DNA of 39,024 bases. Source: Oscillospiraceae bacterium. Lineage in GTDB: Bacteria; Bacillota_A; Clostridia; Oscillospirales; CAG-272. This document shows positions 7,856-14,794 of the stretch, one piece after another. Under the pieces are notes generated by a model. The model saw only the letters and a program-made list of their open reading frames with translations, was not told the origin of the DNA and did not search any database. A program made the position numbers and the translations under genes. The stretch's first letter is position 1; the number at the start of each line of letters is the position of its first letter. The stretch lies in assembly GCA_015064665.1 (NCBI GenBank), contig SVRU01000018.1, forward strand, positions 1 to 39,024, read 5' to 3'.

Positions 7856-9163
7856 ATGCAGATAGATATTGATTTAAGCGAAAAACTCGGGAAAATCAAA
7901 AGAATGAACGCAACCGGTCAGGCGCCAATGGGCGGCGGTATCGGTTACGGAGCTTATAAGCACTTTCATCTTTTGTCGGATATATCGGTTCCTTACGTAA
8001 GACTTCACGACGTAGGCGGTCAGTTTGCCGCAAACAGATTCGTTGATATACCTAACGTATTCCGTGATTTCGATGCTGATGAAAACGACCCGAAGAACTA
8101 CGATTTCACCTTTACCGACCTCTATATCGGTGAGCTTGTTAAAAACGGACTCAAGCCTTATTACAGACTCGGTGTTACTATCGAAAACCATGCTGAGGTT
8201 AAATCTTATCGCATAGATCCGCCTAAGGATTATGAAAAATGGGCAAGAATTTGCGAGCATGTTATAGCTCACTATAATGAGGGCTGGGCTGATGGCTTCC
8301 ATTACGATATTGAGTACTGGGAAATCTGGAACGAGAACGACGACGGACAGAGAGCTTCTCAGATGTGGAACGGAACGGCAGAGGATTATTACCGTCTCTA
8401 CGACGTTACCGCAAAGCACCTTAAGAAAAGATTTCCGAACATAAAAATCGGCGGTTATGCAGCTATCGGATTTTATTACGTAACCGATACACCCGAAGAG
8501 CGCGAGCTTGAGCCCCGTCACAAGTATTTCTGCGACTTTTTCCACGGCTTTATGGAGTACATAAAGTCGCACGGCTCTCCCATCGACTTCTTCTCGTGGC
8601 ATAGCTACAGAGAGCCGAAAAGGCTTATCGAAGAGGCTAAATGGGTGCGTGAACAGCTTATAAAATACGGATACGGCGATATCGAAAGCCATCTTAACGA
8701 GTGGAATCCGCCCTGCCGCCTTACAAGAGACGTAAGCTCACAGCACGGCGCGGAAATAGCGGCTATAATGCTCGGTTGCCAGAACGTAGGCGTTGATATG
8801 CTTATGATTTACGATGCCCGTATTGACGGAAGCACCTATTCGGCATTCTTTATTCCATCTGTCCGCGGCGGACTTCTTTCACAGGGTTACTATGTTTTTG
8901 CCGCTTTTTCAAGCCTTTATAATCTCGGAGATCAGGTAAAGCTTGATTGCGATACCGAGGGTGTCTATGCTATTTGCGCAACTAACGGAAAGAAAAATTC
9001 TCTTATGATATCCAATATTTCCGGTGAGGATCAAGAGCTTAAAATAGAGGGCGTTGACCTTACCGATGCAAGATGGTATCTCATTGATAACAGAAGACTT
9101 CTTTCATGGTCACCCGAAATTAAGACAATGAAAAATAACACGGTAATACTCGTTGAGTTTTAA
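7856..9163 (+). CDS. Glycoside hydrolase, GH39-like (beta-xylosidase family)
   Basis: A clan GH-A (TIM barrel) glycosidase of 435 residues. The acid/base glutamate lies in the barrel motif YWEIWNEND (Glu about 160) and the likely nucleophile in HLNEWNPP (Glu about 282), the spacing expected for GH39 beta-xylosidases and related enzymes. VPYVRLHDVGG near residue 45 is also typical of GH39 N-termini. After the barrel, residues ~350-435 form a small beta-sandwich ending in NNTVILVEF. There is no signal peptide, so it should act in the cytoplasm on imported oligosaccharides. It has its own promoter and terminator. Specificity for xylosides is the family default; the exact substrate is uncertain. 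Confidence 0.8.
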   Translation: MQIDIDLSEKLGKIKRMNATGQAPMGGGIGYGAYKHFHLLSDISVPYVRLHDVGGQFAANRFVDIPNVFRDFDADENDPKNYDFTFTDLYIGELVKNGLKPYYRLGVTIENHAEVKSYRIDPPKDYEKWARICEHVIAHYNEGWADGFHYDIEYWEIWNENDDGQRASQMWNGTAEDYYRLYDVTAKHLKKRFPNIKIGGYAAIGFYYVTDTPEERELEPRHKYFCDFFHGFMEYIKSHGSPIDFFSWHSYREPKRLIEEAKWVREQLIKYGYGDIESHLNEWNPPCRLTRDVSSQHGAEIAAIMLGCQNVGVDMLMIYDARIDGSTYSAFFIPSVRGGLLSQGYYVFAAFSSLYNLGDQVKLDCDTEGVYAICATNGKKNSLMISNISGEDQELKIEGVDLTDARWYLIDNRRLLSWSPEIKTMKNNTVILVEF

Positions 9164-9169
9164 TTCTTC

Positions 9170-9205
9170 ATCCGCAGATTGACTTGTCTTTCTGCGGATT
9201 TTCTT
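9170..9205 (+). terminator. Intrinsic terminator after the GH39-like gene
   Basis: ATCCGCAGA (9170-9178) and TCTGCGGAT (9191-9199) form a 9-bp stem, followed by TTTCTTC. Confidence 0.75.
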
Positions 9206-9310
9206 CAATTTAATTAATATAGTGCAAAAATGATTGAAGATTTTTCAAATACAAAACGGACAGTGTTGATGTAAAATAAGGTTAGTAACTAATAAAAAGG
9301 AAGATTCGAT

Positions 9311-11452
9311 ATGGGCTGTATAGTTTTTGAAAATTCTAAATTTAAATTTGTTATTAATGAGGGCGGATATGCCGAGAGCCTTGTTCTTAAATCAAATGGC
9401 GAGGAGCTTTTGGCAGATGAAAAAATTCCGTTTTTCACAGTAACCCAGGAGCGCCCGTTCAATAATGAAATTAAGCTTATCTATATGAACAAGCGCACGA
9501 CATATCCCGCGAACCGTATAAGGCGCGAGGGTGATAAGCTCATCGTCGGCTTTGAGCTTGCACCTTATGAGGCGGCGGTTGCAGTTACTCTGACAGATAG
9601 CTATATTTCATTTACTCTTGAGGATTTTATAGTTCATCCGACCGATTACGATTATCTGAAAATGGACACGCCCCCCGCAGTTGAGTTCCGTTTGGCTCAG
9701 ATTCCGGTAAAAGATAGAGAAAAGTACGGAAAATGGCTCAACGTAATGTGGGATGATGGGGTTGCGGTAAACCTTCTTGCCACGTCTCCGTATGAGCGGA
9801 TTGATTCCGAAGAAAGACGCGGATTCAGGATTTTGTCCGCGGATGCGGTGAAGGGAATTAAGCTGCGCGGATGCACCGCATCGCTTATCGTATCCAAAAC
9901 CGATGAGCTTCTTGATGCTATTGATGCTCTTGAGGTCGATTACGGAATGCCGAGAGGTGTCAAGAGCAGACGTGGTAAGCTTATAAACAGCTCAATTTAC
10001 AGAAGCAACGATATAATGCCGGATACGGTTGACAGACACATTGCCATTATGAAAAAAGCAGGTCTGAAGCTTATGACCGTATATTACGTTTCGATATACG
10101 AATACGTGAACAGATATTCGCATTGTAACGGCTTTAAATTCCGCCCGGAATATCCCGAGGGGCTTGAGTCTTTGCGTAAGATGCTTGACAAAATAAAGGC
10201 AGCGGGAATTACTCCCGGTATTCATTTTCTTCACACGCATATAGGCATGCGCACAAGTTACGTAACGCCACATGCGGACAGACGCCTTAATCTTACGCGA
10301 AAATTTACTCTTTCAAAGCCGCTTTCGCATAACGAGAGCGAAATATACGTTGACGAAAATCCGACAGATACCGTAATGCACCCCGATTGCCGAGTTTTGA
10401 AATTCGGCACGGAGCTTATCGGATACGAAGGCTATACGACCGAGCCGCCGTACCGCTTTGTCGGTTGCGTGCGCGGATATAACGACACCGAGATCGTAGA
10501 GCATCCCGAGGGGCAGATCGGCGGCGTGCTCGATATAACCGAATATTCGGCTACAAGTGTTTATCTTGATCAGAATTCTGATTTGCAGGACGAAATTGCG
10601 GATAAGCTTGCAGAGCTTTACAGTGCCGGATTTGAGTTTGCTTATTTCGACGGCTCGGAGGGAACACCCCCGCCGTACGAATTTCACGTTCCGAACGCGC
10701 AATACAGGGTTTATAAAAAATTTCCGACCGAGCCGCTTTTCTGTGAGGGCGCGGCAAAGGCGCATTTCTCATGGCATATACTCAGCGGAGCAAATGCGTT
10801 CGATGTTTTCAAAACCTATGAGTTCAAGGAAAAGCTGGCATTTCCCGTAACTGCGGCTGCGGAAATGAAAAATGACTTCACCCGTGTCAATTTTGGTTGG
10901 TGGGATATATTCCCCGATACCTATCCCAATATATACGACTACGGCATGAGCCGCGCTGTTGCTTGGGACTGTCCGACGACGATTTGCGGAAGAAGGCTTG
11001 AGATACTTGATACCTGTCCGTTGCTTGACGATAACCTTGAAGCACTTCGCAGATGGGAAACGGCAAAGCATGACGGCTTTTTCACCGAAGATGTAAAGAA
11101 ATATTTACGTGAAACAAAGGACGAACACACTCTTATTGTTAATGAAAACGGAGAGTATGAGCTTTGCAAGGTCAAGGAAGTTTCGTCTTCGGACGAAAAT
11201 ATGCACGTTTTCGTGTTTGAGCGCGGCGGTGCGTCTTATGCCTCTCTTTGCTACGTAGGCGAGGGCGTTAAAATTAAGCTTGGCGTTGATTTTGACAAGG
11301 CGGAATATTTCGAGAGCGATTTGAAGAGCAGATCCGAAATCACCGACTCTTCCGACGGTATTATCATCTCGGTTTCAAAGCTTCGCTATCTTAAAGCCGA
11401 TATGAGCATCGACGAGCTTTCAACCGCACTCAAAAATGCCGCGGTTATCTGA
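9311..11452 (+). CDS. Glycoside hydrolase-like protein, family not assigned
   Basis: A 713-residue cytoplasmic protein with no signal peptide. Residues ~1-215 are beta-rich, like the N-terminal sandwich of large glycosidases. Residues ~225-530 look like a TIM barrel: LKLMTVYYVSIYEYVNR near 252-268, GITPGIHFLHTHIG near 299-312, and FEFAYFDGSEG near 441-451, where Asp447 and Glu450 are in the place of catalytic acids of clan GH-D-like enzymes (alpha-galactosidase and relatives). A histidine/tryptophan-rich stretch (AKAHFSWHILSGANAFD) and a C-terminal beta domain follow. A long insertion (~315-415) interrupts the barrel. AAAAAGGAAG precedes the ATG. I cannot assign a CAZy family, so substrate and activity are open. 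The context is a sugar-degrading region. Confidence 0.65.
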   Translation: MGCIVFENSKFKFVINEGGYAESLVLKSNGEELLADEKIPFFTVTQERPFNNEIKLIYMNKRTTYPANRIRREGDKLIVGFELAPYEAAVAVTLTDSYISFTLEDFIVHPTDYDYLKMDTPPAVEFRLAQIPVKDREKYGKWLNVMWDDGVAVNLLATSPYERIDSEERRGFRILSADAVKGIKLRGCTASLIVSKTDELLDAIDALEVDYGMPRGVKSRRGKLINSSIYRSNDIMPDTVDRHIAIMKKAGLKLMTVYYVSIYEYVNRYSHCNGFKFRPEYPEGLESLRKMLDKIKAAGITPGIHFLHTHIGMRTSYVTPHADRRLNLTRKFTLSKPLSHNESEIYVDENPTDTVMHPDCRVLKFGTELIGYEGYTTEPPYRFVGCVRGYNDTEIVEHPEGQIGGVLDITEYSATSVYLDQNSDLQDEIADKLAELYSAGFEFAYFDGSEGTPPPYEFHVPNAQYRVYKKFPTEPLFCEGAAKAHFSWHILSGANAFDVFKTYEFKEKLAFPVTAAAEMKNDFTRVNFGWWDIFPDTYPNIYDYGMSRAVAWDCPTTICGRRLEILDTCPLLDDNLEALRRWETAKHDGFFTEDVKKYLRETKDEHTLIVNENGEYELCKVKEVSSSDENMHVFVFERGGASYASLCYVGEGVKIKLGVDFDKAEYFESDLKSRSEITDSSDGIIISVSKLRYLKADMSIDELSTALKNAAVI

Positions 11453-11467
11453 ATTTAATAAGTAAAA

Positions 11468-11522
11468 TAAAAGAGAAAAGATCAGTGCCAAAGATTTATT
11501 ACGCATTTTTCTTTTCTCTTTT
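11468..11522. terminator. AT-rich convergent terminator
   Basis: AAAAGAGAAAAGA near 11468 and TCTTTTCTCTTTT near 11509 can pair over the end of the minus-strand gene. This gives a weak hairpin with T-runs on either strand between the convergent glycosidase-like and SLOG genes. Confidence 0.4.
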
Positions 11523-11934
11523 TTGCATATTTAAAAGCCTTATATGCACCGCTGTTTTCTCTTTCTTCGGCATAGAAAATGATATAATCGCTCTCGTCTA
11601 TCATAGCACAGTTTCTAAAGTAAATGCTCTTATACCAACCGTTAAAGGACGGCTGAAGAAAGATTATATCATCATAGTCGTCTTTGTTGAAATAGCGCAC
11701 CATTTTTCTTAAATACTCTTCTCGCGCAACACAGTAAATGCGCTTTATATCAGGAATCCTTTTTTGAAGTTCGGTTACTATTTTATAGCAAAGAGCGTCA
11801 TATTCACCGTATCCGCCAAAATAAAAAATACGACAGCCAAAATCTACCGCCCGTAAAATCTCAGCGGTAACTGTCGCATATAAGCTATTCGTAACTTCTA
11901 TTTCCCGATGTCCGAAGAAAGAGCAAATTTTCAT
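11482..11934 (-). CDS. SLOG-family protein (DUF1273/YpsA-like)
   Basis: A 150-residue Rossmann-like protein. FFGHRE at residues 6-11 and GGYGEYDALC at ~40-49 are the hallmark nucleotide-binding motifs of the SLOG superfamily, in the DUF1273 branch that includes B. subtilis YpsA. DESDYIIFYAEERENSGAYKAF near the end matches the conserved last strand and helix. The ligand is not known; SLOG proteins are proposed to bind nucleotides or NAD derivatives. The conserved MKICSFFGHR start fixes the ATG at 11934, yet no normal Shine-Dalgarno is present: the T-tract of the structured RNA ends 6 bases upstream, and the nearest purine-rich stretch (AGGGGTGG) is locked in that hairpin about 20 bases away. 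Expression probably depends on that element. Confidence 0.8.
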   Translation of the reverse strand: MKICSFFGHREIEVTNSLYATVTAEILRAVDFGCRIFYFGGYGEYDALCYKIVTELQKRIPDIKRIYCVAREEYLRKMVRYFNKDDYDDIIFLQPSFNGWYKSIYFRNCAMIDESDYIIFYAEERENSGAYKAFKYAKKRKEKCVINLWH

Positions 11935-11939
11935 CTTGT

Positions 11940-12128
11940 AAAAAAATAAGGTGCCACCCCTTGCGAGATAGCACCGTAGAATACCTCTCGCATAGTTGTC
12001 ACACTAACAGAACATCCTTTTTCAAAGGGATATCGCGAGATAAGTACGTCTACCAAAAGGTATAGTACCCCCTTGAAAAAGGCGCAATACGCCCATGCGG
12101 ATGTTTTTTACTATTCTGTTAATGTGAC
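11940..12128 (-). ncRNA. Structured RNA, proximal copy (leader with attenuator, or small RNA)
   Basis: Predicted transcript of about 189 nt. The 5' segment (GUCACA plus UUAACAGAA) pairs with UUCUGUUAG plus UGUGAC, closing a long stem. An inner stem AACATCC/GGATGTT (12011-12017 with 12099-12105) encloses the hairpin GGGCG-UAUUG-CGCC and the motif GGGGGUACUAUACC. Downstream, UGCGAGA (11986-11992) can pair with UCUCGCA (11962-11968). This excludes a perfect 11-bp terminator hairpin with a GCAA tetraloop (11950-11975), which is followed by TTATTTTTTT and then the SLOG start codon. The mutually exclusive pairings are the layout of a transcription-attenuating riboswitch. The class was not recognised. 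Confidence 0.75.
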
Positions 12129-12134
12129 AACTAT

Positions 12135-12163
12135 ATTATAGCATTCCTTTTCACATTTTTCAA
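12135..12163 (-). promoter_or_regulatory. Promoter of the proximal structured RNA
   Basis: On the minus strand TTGAAA (12158-12163), 17 bp, TATAAT (12135-12140). The -10 box is followed directly by ATAGTTGTCACA, the left arm of the element's closing inverted repeat. Confidence 0.85.
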
Positions 12164-12182
12164 TAGAAAAATAGATTCTTGC

Positions 12183-12389
12183 AAAAAATAAGGTGCCACC
12201 CCTTGCGAGATAGCACCGTAGAATACCTCTCGCATAGTTGTCACACCATCCATAACCTACTTTCCAGCCGATTACTGCGATACCGTATTTCTACCGAAAT
12301 ATAGTATGACTGGAAAAAGGGTATAATACCCCCATTAAAAAGGCGCAATACGCCCAGTAGGTTATTTTTTGCTATTAAGATGATGTGAC
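12183..12389 (-). ncRNA. Structured RNA, distal copy (tandem paralogue)
   Basis: Predicted transcript of about 207 nt with the same plan as the proximal copy. The 3' sixty bases, containing the UGCGAGA/UCUCGCA antiterminator and the 11-bp GCAA-loop terminator (12192-12217), are identical in both copies. The hairpin GGGCG-UAUUG-CGCC and the motif GGGGGUAYUAUACC are also conserved. The supporting stems differ in sequence but keep pairing: AACCTACT/AGTAGGTT (12254-12261 with 12356-12363) replaces AACATCC/GGATGTT, which is compensatory change and direct support for an RNA fold. A second promoter (the proximal copy's) lies between this terminator and the next element, so this copy probably makes a separate short RNA. 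Confidence 0.75.
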
Positions 12390-12395
12390 AACTAT

Positions 12396-12424
12396 ATTAT
12401 AGCATCTATTTTGTTTTTTTGCAA
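12396..12424 (-). promoter_or_regulatory. Promoter of the distal structured RNA
   Basis: On the minus strand TTGCAA (12419-12424), 17 bp, TATAAT (12396-12401). The -10 region and the following 12 bases are identical to those of the proximal copy. Confidence 0.8.
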
Positions 12425-12448
12425 TAGAAAATTTCTCAAATCCACTTT

Positions 12449-13642
12449 TCAGTTTGTTTTTTCGGGCAGTGGAGCTGTGCCTCGGCTTATTACGCGGGCT
12501 TCAAGCTCTGTTTTGGGATTCATTATATCAGCTTCGGTAAATACAGAAAAGTATATTTCACGCTCCTTGGTGCGTCCTCTGTCATAGGTCAGGTAGATTT
12601 TGTCTTCGAAGAAATCAACGTCGGGATATGAGGTTATATATTCGGGGTTTCCGACCGTTTTCTTATATTTCCACGTGTCGCCGTCATCGTCCGAGAGCCA
12701 AACGCTCATTCTTGTGCGCCCCTCGCGGCTGTCATTGTTTACAAGGATAACCTTACCGGTGGGTGTTCTTGAAATAAAGAATCTCGTGCTTGGGCTGTCA
12801 ATTCCCGAAAGCTTTGTTTCCGACCAGCTTTCAGCACCGTCGTGCGAGGTGGTTTCGGCAAGCTCTCCGGGAGCGCATCGCGCAAGCATACGGATATCAC
12901 CGTTGTTTTTTTCGTAAACCATGGTTTCGTCAAAGCCCGTAGGAAGCTTTTCCGATCCGTAATAGCGAGTGAAGCTTTTGCCCTCGTCTTTCGATATACT
13001 GTAACCGTAGTTGTCTGTAAGCTGGTCGTAATTCGGGAAAAACCATCTGCCGTCGGAAAGCACTGTAGGCTTGCATCTCAAAAATCCGATATCAAGAAGC
13101 CTTGGCTCTGAAAACTCTGGATTTTCGTCATCGGGGTTTTTGCAGACGATGCACCATTCGGTGTGGCGCATATCGGGATATATATTGCCCTCTACCGTAA
13201 CGACGGGGCGTTTATCGGTTTGCATAGCCGATAGCATATATTCGTTATCGGCAGTCAGAGTGCGAACGTTGTTCTGAACCCAAAATAACCATATTGCTCC
13301 GTCGGGAGCGCGCCAAAGCTGAATATCGAGAGCGTGAACCATTCTTTCTTTGTCGCTCGGTATAACTATAAGCGGCTCGGAAAAGGTTTTTCCGCCGTCG
13401 TCACTGTAAATTAAAAGATTATAGTTTTCAAGTCTCGGCTCACCCGTGCCGCCTGCATACCAGCCGAGATATATTCTGCCGCCTTCGGTTACCGCAACTG
13501 TGGGGCAGCCTTGAAAAAGTCTGATTTCTTCCTTATATAATTTATCTTCAGGTCTGTATAAAACGGGACATGCTTCTTTAGCGTTGTCCTTGCCGAATCC
13601 GCGTTTGCTTTCTTCGATAACTCTTTTCGTTTCTTCCGTCAA
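12449..13642 (-). CDS. Sialidase/neuraminidase-like BNR-repeat protein
   Basis: A 397-residue beta-propeller protein. Asp-box (BNR) repeats are visible: SDDGGKTFSEP, SKDEGKSFTRYY, SHDGAESWSETK and SDDDGDTWKYKK, at the spacing of six-bladed sialidase folds (GH33-like, PF13088). An arginine in the first blade (around GCPTVAVTEGGRIYLGW) and later arginines could form the acid-binding triad, but I cannot place them with certainty. There is no signal peptide, so it would act inside the cell, unlike typical secreted sialidases. It starts 4 bp after the stop of the upstream DgoK-type kinase, so the two are co-transcribed. A role in removing a uronic or other acidic sugar is more plausible than sialic acid use, since no nan genes are nearby. 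Confidence 0.7.
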   Translation of the reverse strand: MTEETKRVIEESKRGFGKDNAKEACPVLYRPEDKLYKEEIRLFQGCPTVAVTEGGRIYLGWYAGGTGEPRLENYNLLIYSDDGGKTFSEPLIVIPSDKERMVHALDIQLWRAPDGAIWLFWVQNNVRTLTADNEYMLSAMQTDKRPVVTVEGNIYPDMRHTEWCIVCKNPDDENPEFSEPRLLDIGFLRCKPTVLSDGRWFFPNYDQLTDNYGYSISKDEGKSFTRYYGSEKLPTGFDETMVYEKNNGDIRMLARCAPGELAETTSHDGAESWSETKLSGIDSPSTRFFISRTPTGKVILVNNDSREGRTRMSVWLSDDDGDTWKYKKTVGNPEYITSYPDVDFFEDKIYLTYDRGRTKEREIYFSVFTEADIMNPKTELEARVISRGTAPLPEKTN

Positions 13643-13646
13643 GGTC

Positions 13647-14585
13647 TTATTCTCCTTTGAATGTAAATATTTTTACCGCGCCGAGAGCCGTTGCGAATTT
13701 CGTTTCGTCATCCGAATACGTACCGACCTCAAGCTCGGTTCTGTTTTCTATTATAAATCTCATAGGTTCTCGCAAAGATGCCTTGCCGCCGATCATAATT
13801 TTCTTTTTGCCGTATTTTGTAACGGCGGATATCTCGTTTTCAAGCACTGCGCCCATAAAGAAGCTGTAACACTGTATGGGATTTAATCCGAAAAGTCTGT
13901 TTGCGATTCTTGTTTTGAAAAGAGTCGCGCTGATTCCGTATTTCTTTGCATAATCGTATCCCGTAAGAAGATATTCTTCGTCAAAGCTCTCTATATCAAG
14001 GCTTACGCTGTCCTTAAGTATCGTGTGATTTGCAAGCGCGGCTATCAGCTCACCGCTCAAAAACGTTCCGAAATCGGATATACGCCCCTCGCTGTCAACG
14101 ATAATGTGTTTTGAGTGTGAGCCCGGAAGCACGTAAACGCACTCGCCGTCGCCCTTGCGGATAAGTCCCATAAGCTCGGCTTCCTCGCCTCTCATCATAT
14201 CGGTTGCATCAAGCGTGGCTGCATTGGTTTTAACACCGGGAATAAAATAGCAGGGAAGGCTCGAAATTCCGACGTCACGTAGCACGAGTCCCTTATTTAG
14301 CTCCGCTTTGCCTGCGGGTGCCTTTATATGCTCAACCGTGCAAAGCCCAAGCTCCGAGGTTATCATGCCCGATAAAATTATAGCTTCAATATCTTTTTCG
14401 AAAAGTAAATTTTTCTTTATTAAAGAGTCAATTTCCGCTTTCAGCACAGCTGTAAAACTCGTTCTGTCTTCGAAGCAGTTCTTTGCACCGACGGAAAGAG
14501 ACGAGTGAGAAACTATTTTGTCCACTTCAACGAGAAAAACTCTGGTATTCGTAGTTCCGCAGTCAACCGTTATGTATCTTTTCAT
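13647..14585 (-). CDS. dgoK: 2-dehydro-3-deoxygalactonokinase family protein (DgoK-like)
   Basis: A 312-residue ASKHA-fold sugar-acid kinase of the DgoK family (PF05035). DgoK phosphorylates 2-keto-3-deoxygalactonate with ATP in the galactonate/galacturonate-derived pathway. The first phosphate motif is DCGTTNTRVFLVE (about 8-20). GMITSELGL, the segment GEEAELMGL and PGSHSKHI (~155-162) are conserved family blocks, and FLSGELIAALANHTIL is the usual helix after it. Length matches the family (about 290-330). It is first in a two-gene operon with the BNR protein and has an extended -10 promoter. No KDPGal aldolase lies in the window, so the actual substrate could be a related keto-deoxy acid. 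Confidence 0.82.
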   Translation of the reverse strand: MKRYITVDCGTTNTRVFLVEVDKIVSHSSLSVGAKNCFEDRTSFTAVLKAEIDSLIKKNLLFEKDIEAIILSGMITSELGLCTVEHIKAPAGKAELNKGLVLRDVGISSLPCYFIPGVKTNAATLDATDMMRGEEAELMGLIRKGDGECVYVLPGSHSKHIIVDSEGRISDFGTFLSGELIAALANHTILKDSVSLDIESFDEEYLLTGYDYAKKYGISATLFKTRIANRLFGLNPIQCYSFFMGAVLENEISAVTKYGKKKIMIGGKASLREPMRFIIENRTELEVGTYSDDETKFATALGAVKIFTFKGE

Positions 14586-14612
14586 ATTTACCGCCGTTCT
14601 TTTTTTATCAAT

Positions 14613-14621
14613 ATTATACCA
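14613..14621 (-). promoter_or_regulatory. Extended -10 promoter element of the dgoK operon
   Basis: On the minus strand TGGTATAAT, an extended -10 box, about 30 bp upstream of the ATG. The -35 region is only T-rich. Confidence 0.5.
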
Positions 14622-14695
14622 TAAATTAATTCTTTAAAAAAGACAAATTTTTCAAAATGTCTGAAAATTATAAAACAATGCGGCAAAATATACTA

Positions 14696-14724
14696 TTGAC
14701 AAAGCGTAAAAAAAGTTATATACT
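14696..14724 (+). promoter_or_regulatory. Sigma-A promoter of fucO
   Basis: TTGACA (14696-14701), 17 bp, TATACT (14719-14724). A ~70-base leader follows with GAAGGGAAG near 14778 as ribosome binding site. Confidence 0.85.
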
Positions 14725-14794
14725 ATATTTGCAATGATTGTTAAAATAATAACAATAACAAAATAAAATATAATAAAGAAGGGAAGTTATTAAA

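Noticed and set aside
11950..11961. GGGGTGGCACC resembles the T-box sequence of tRNA-sensing leaders
   Set aside because: The usual Stem I, specifier loop and second terminator half are missing. Here the segment is the 3' arm of a terminator hairpin, followed directly by the T-run.
11940..12424. CRISPR-like repeat pair
   Set aside because: Only two units, with structured and conserved interiors, promoters and terminators; this is an RNA duplication, not repeat-spacer units.
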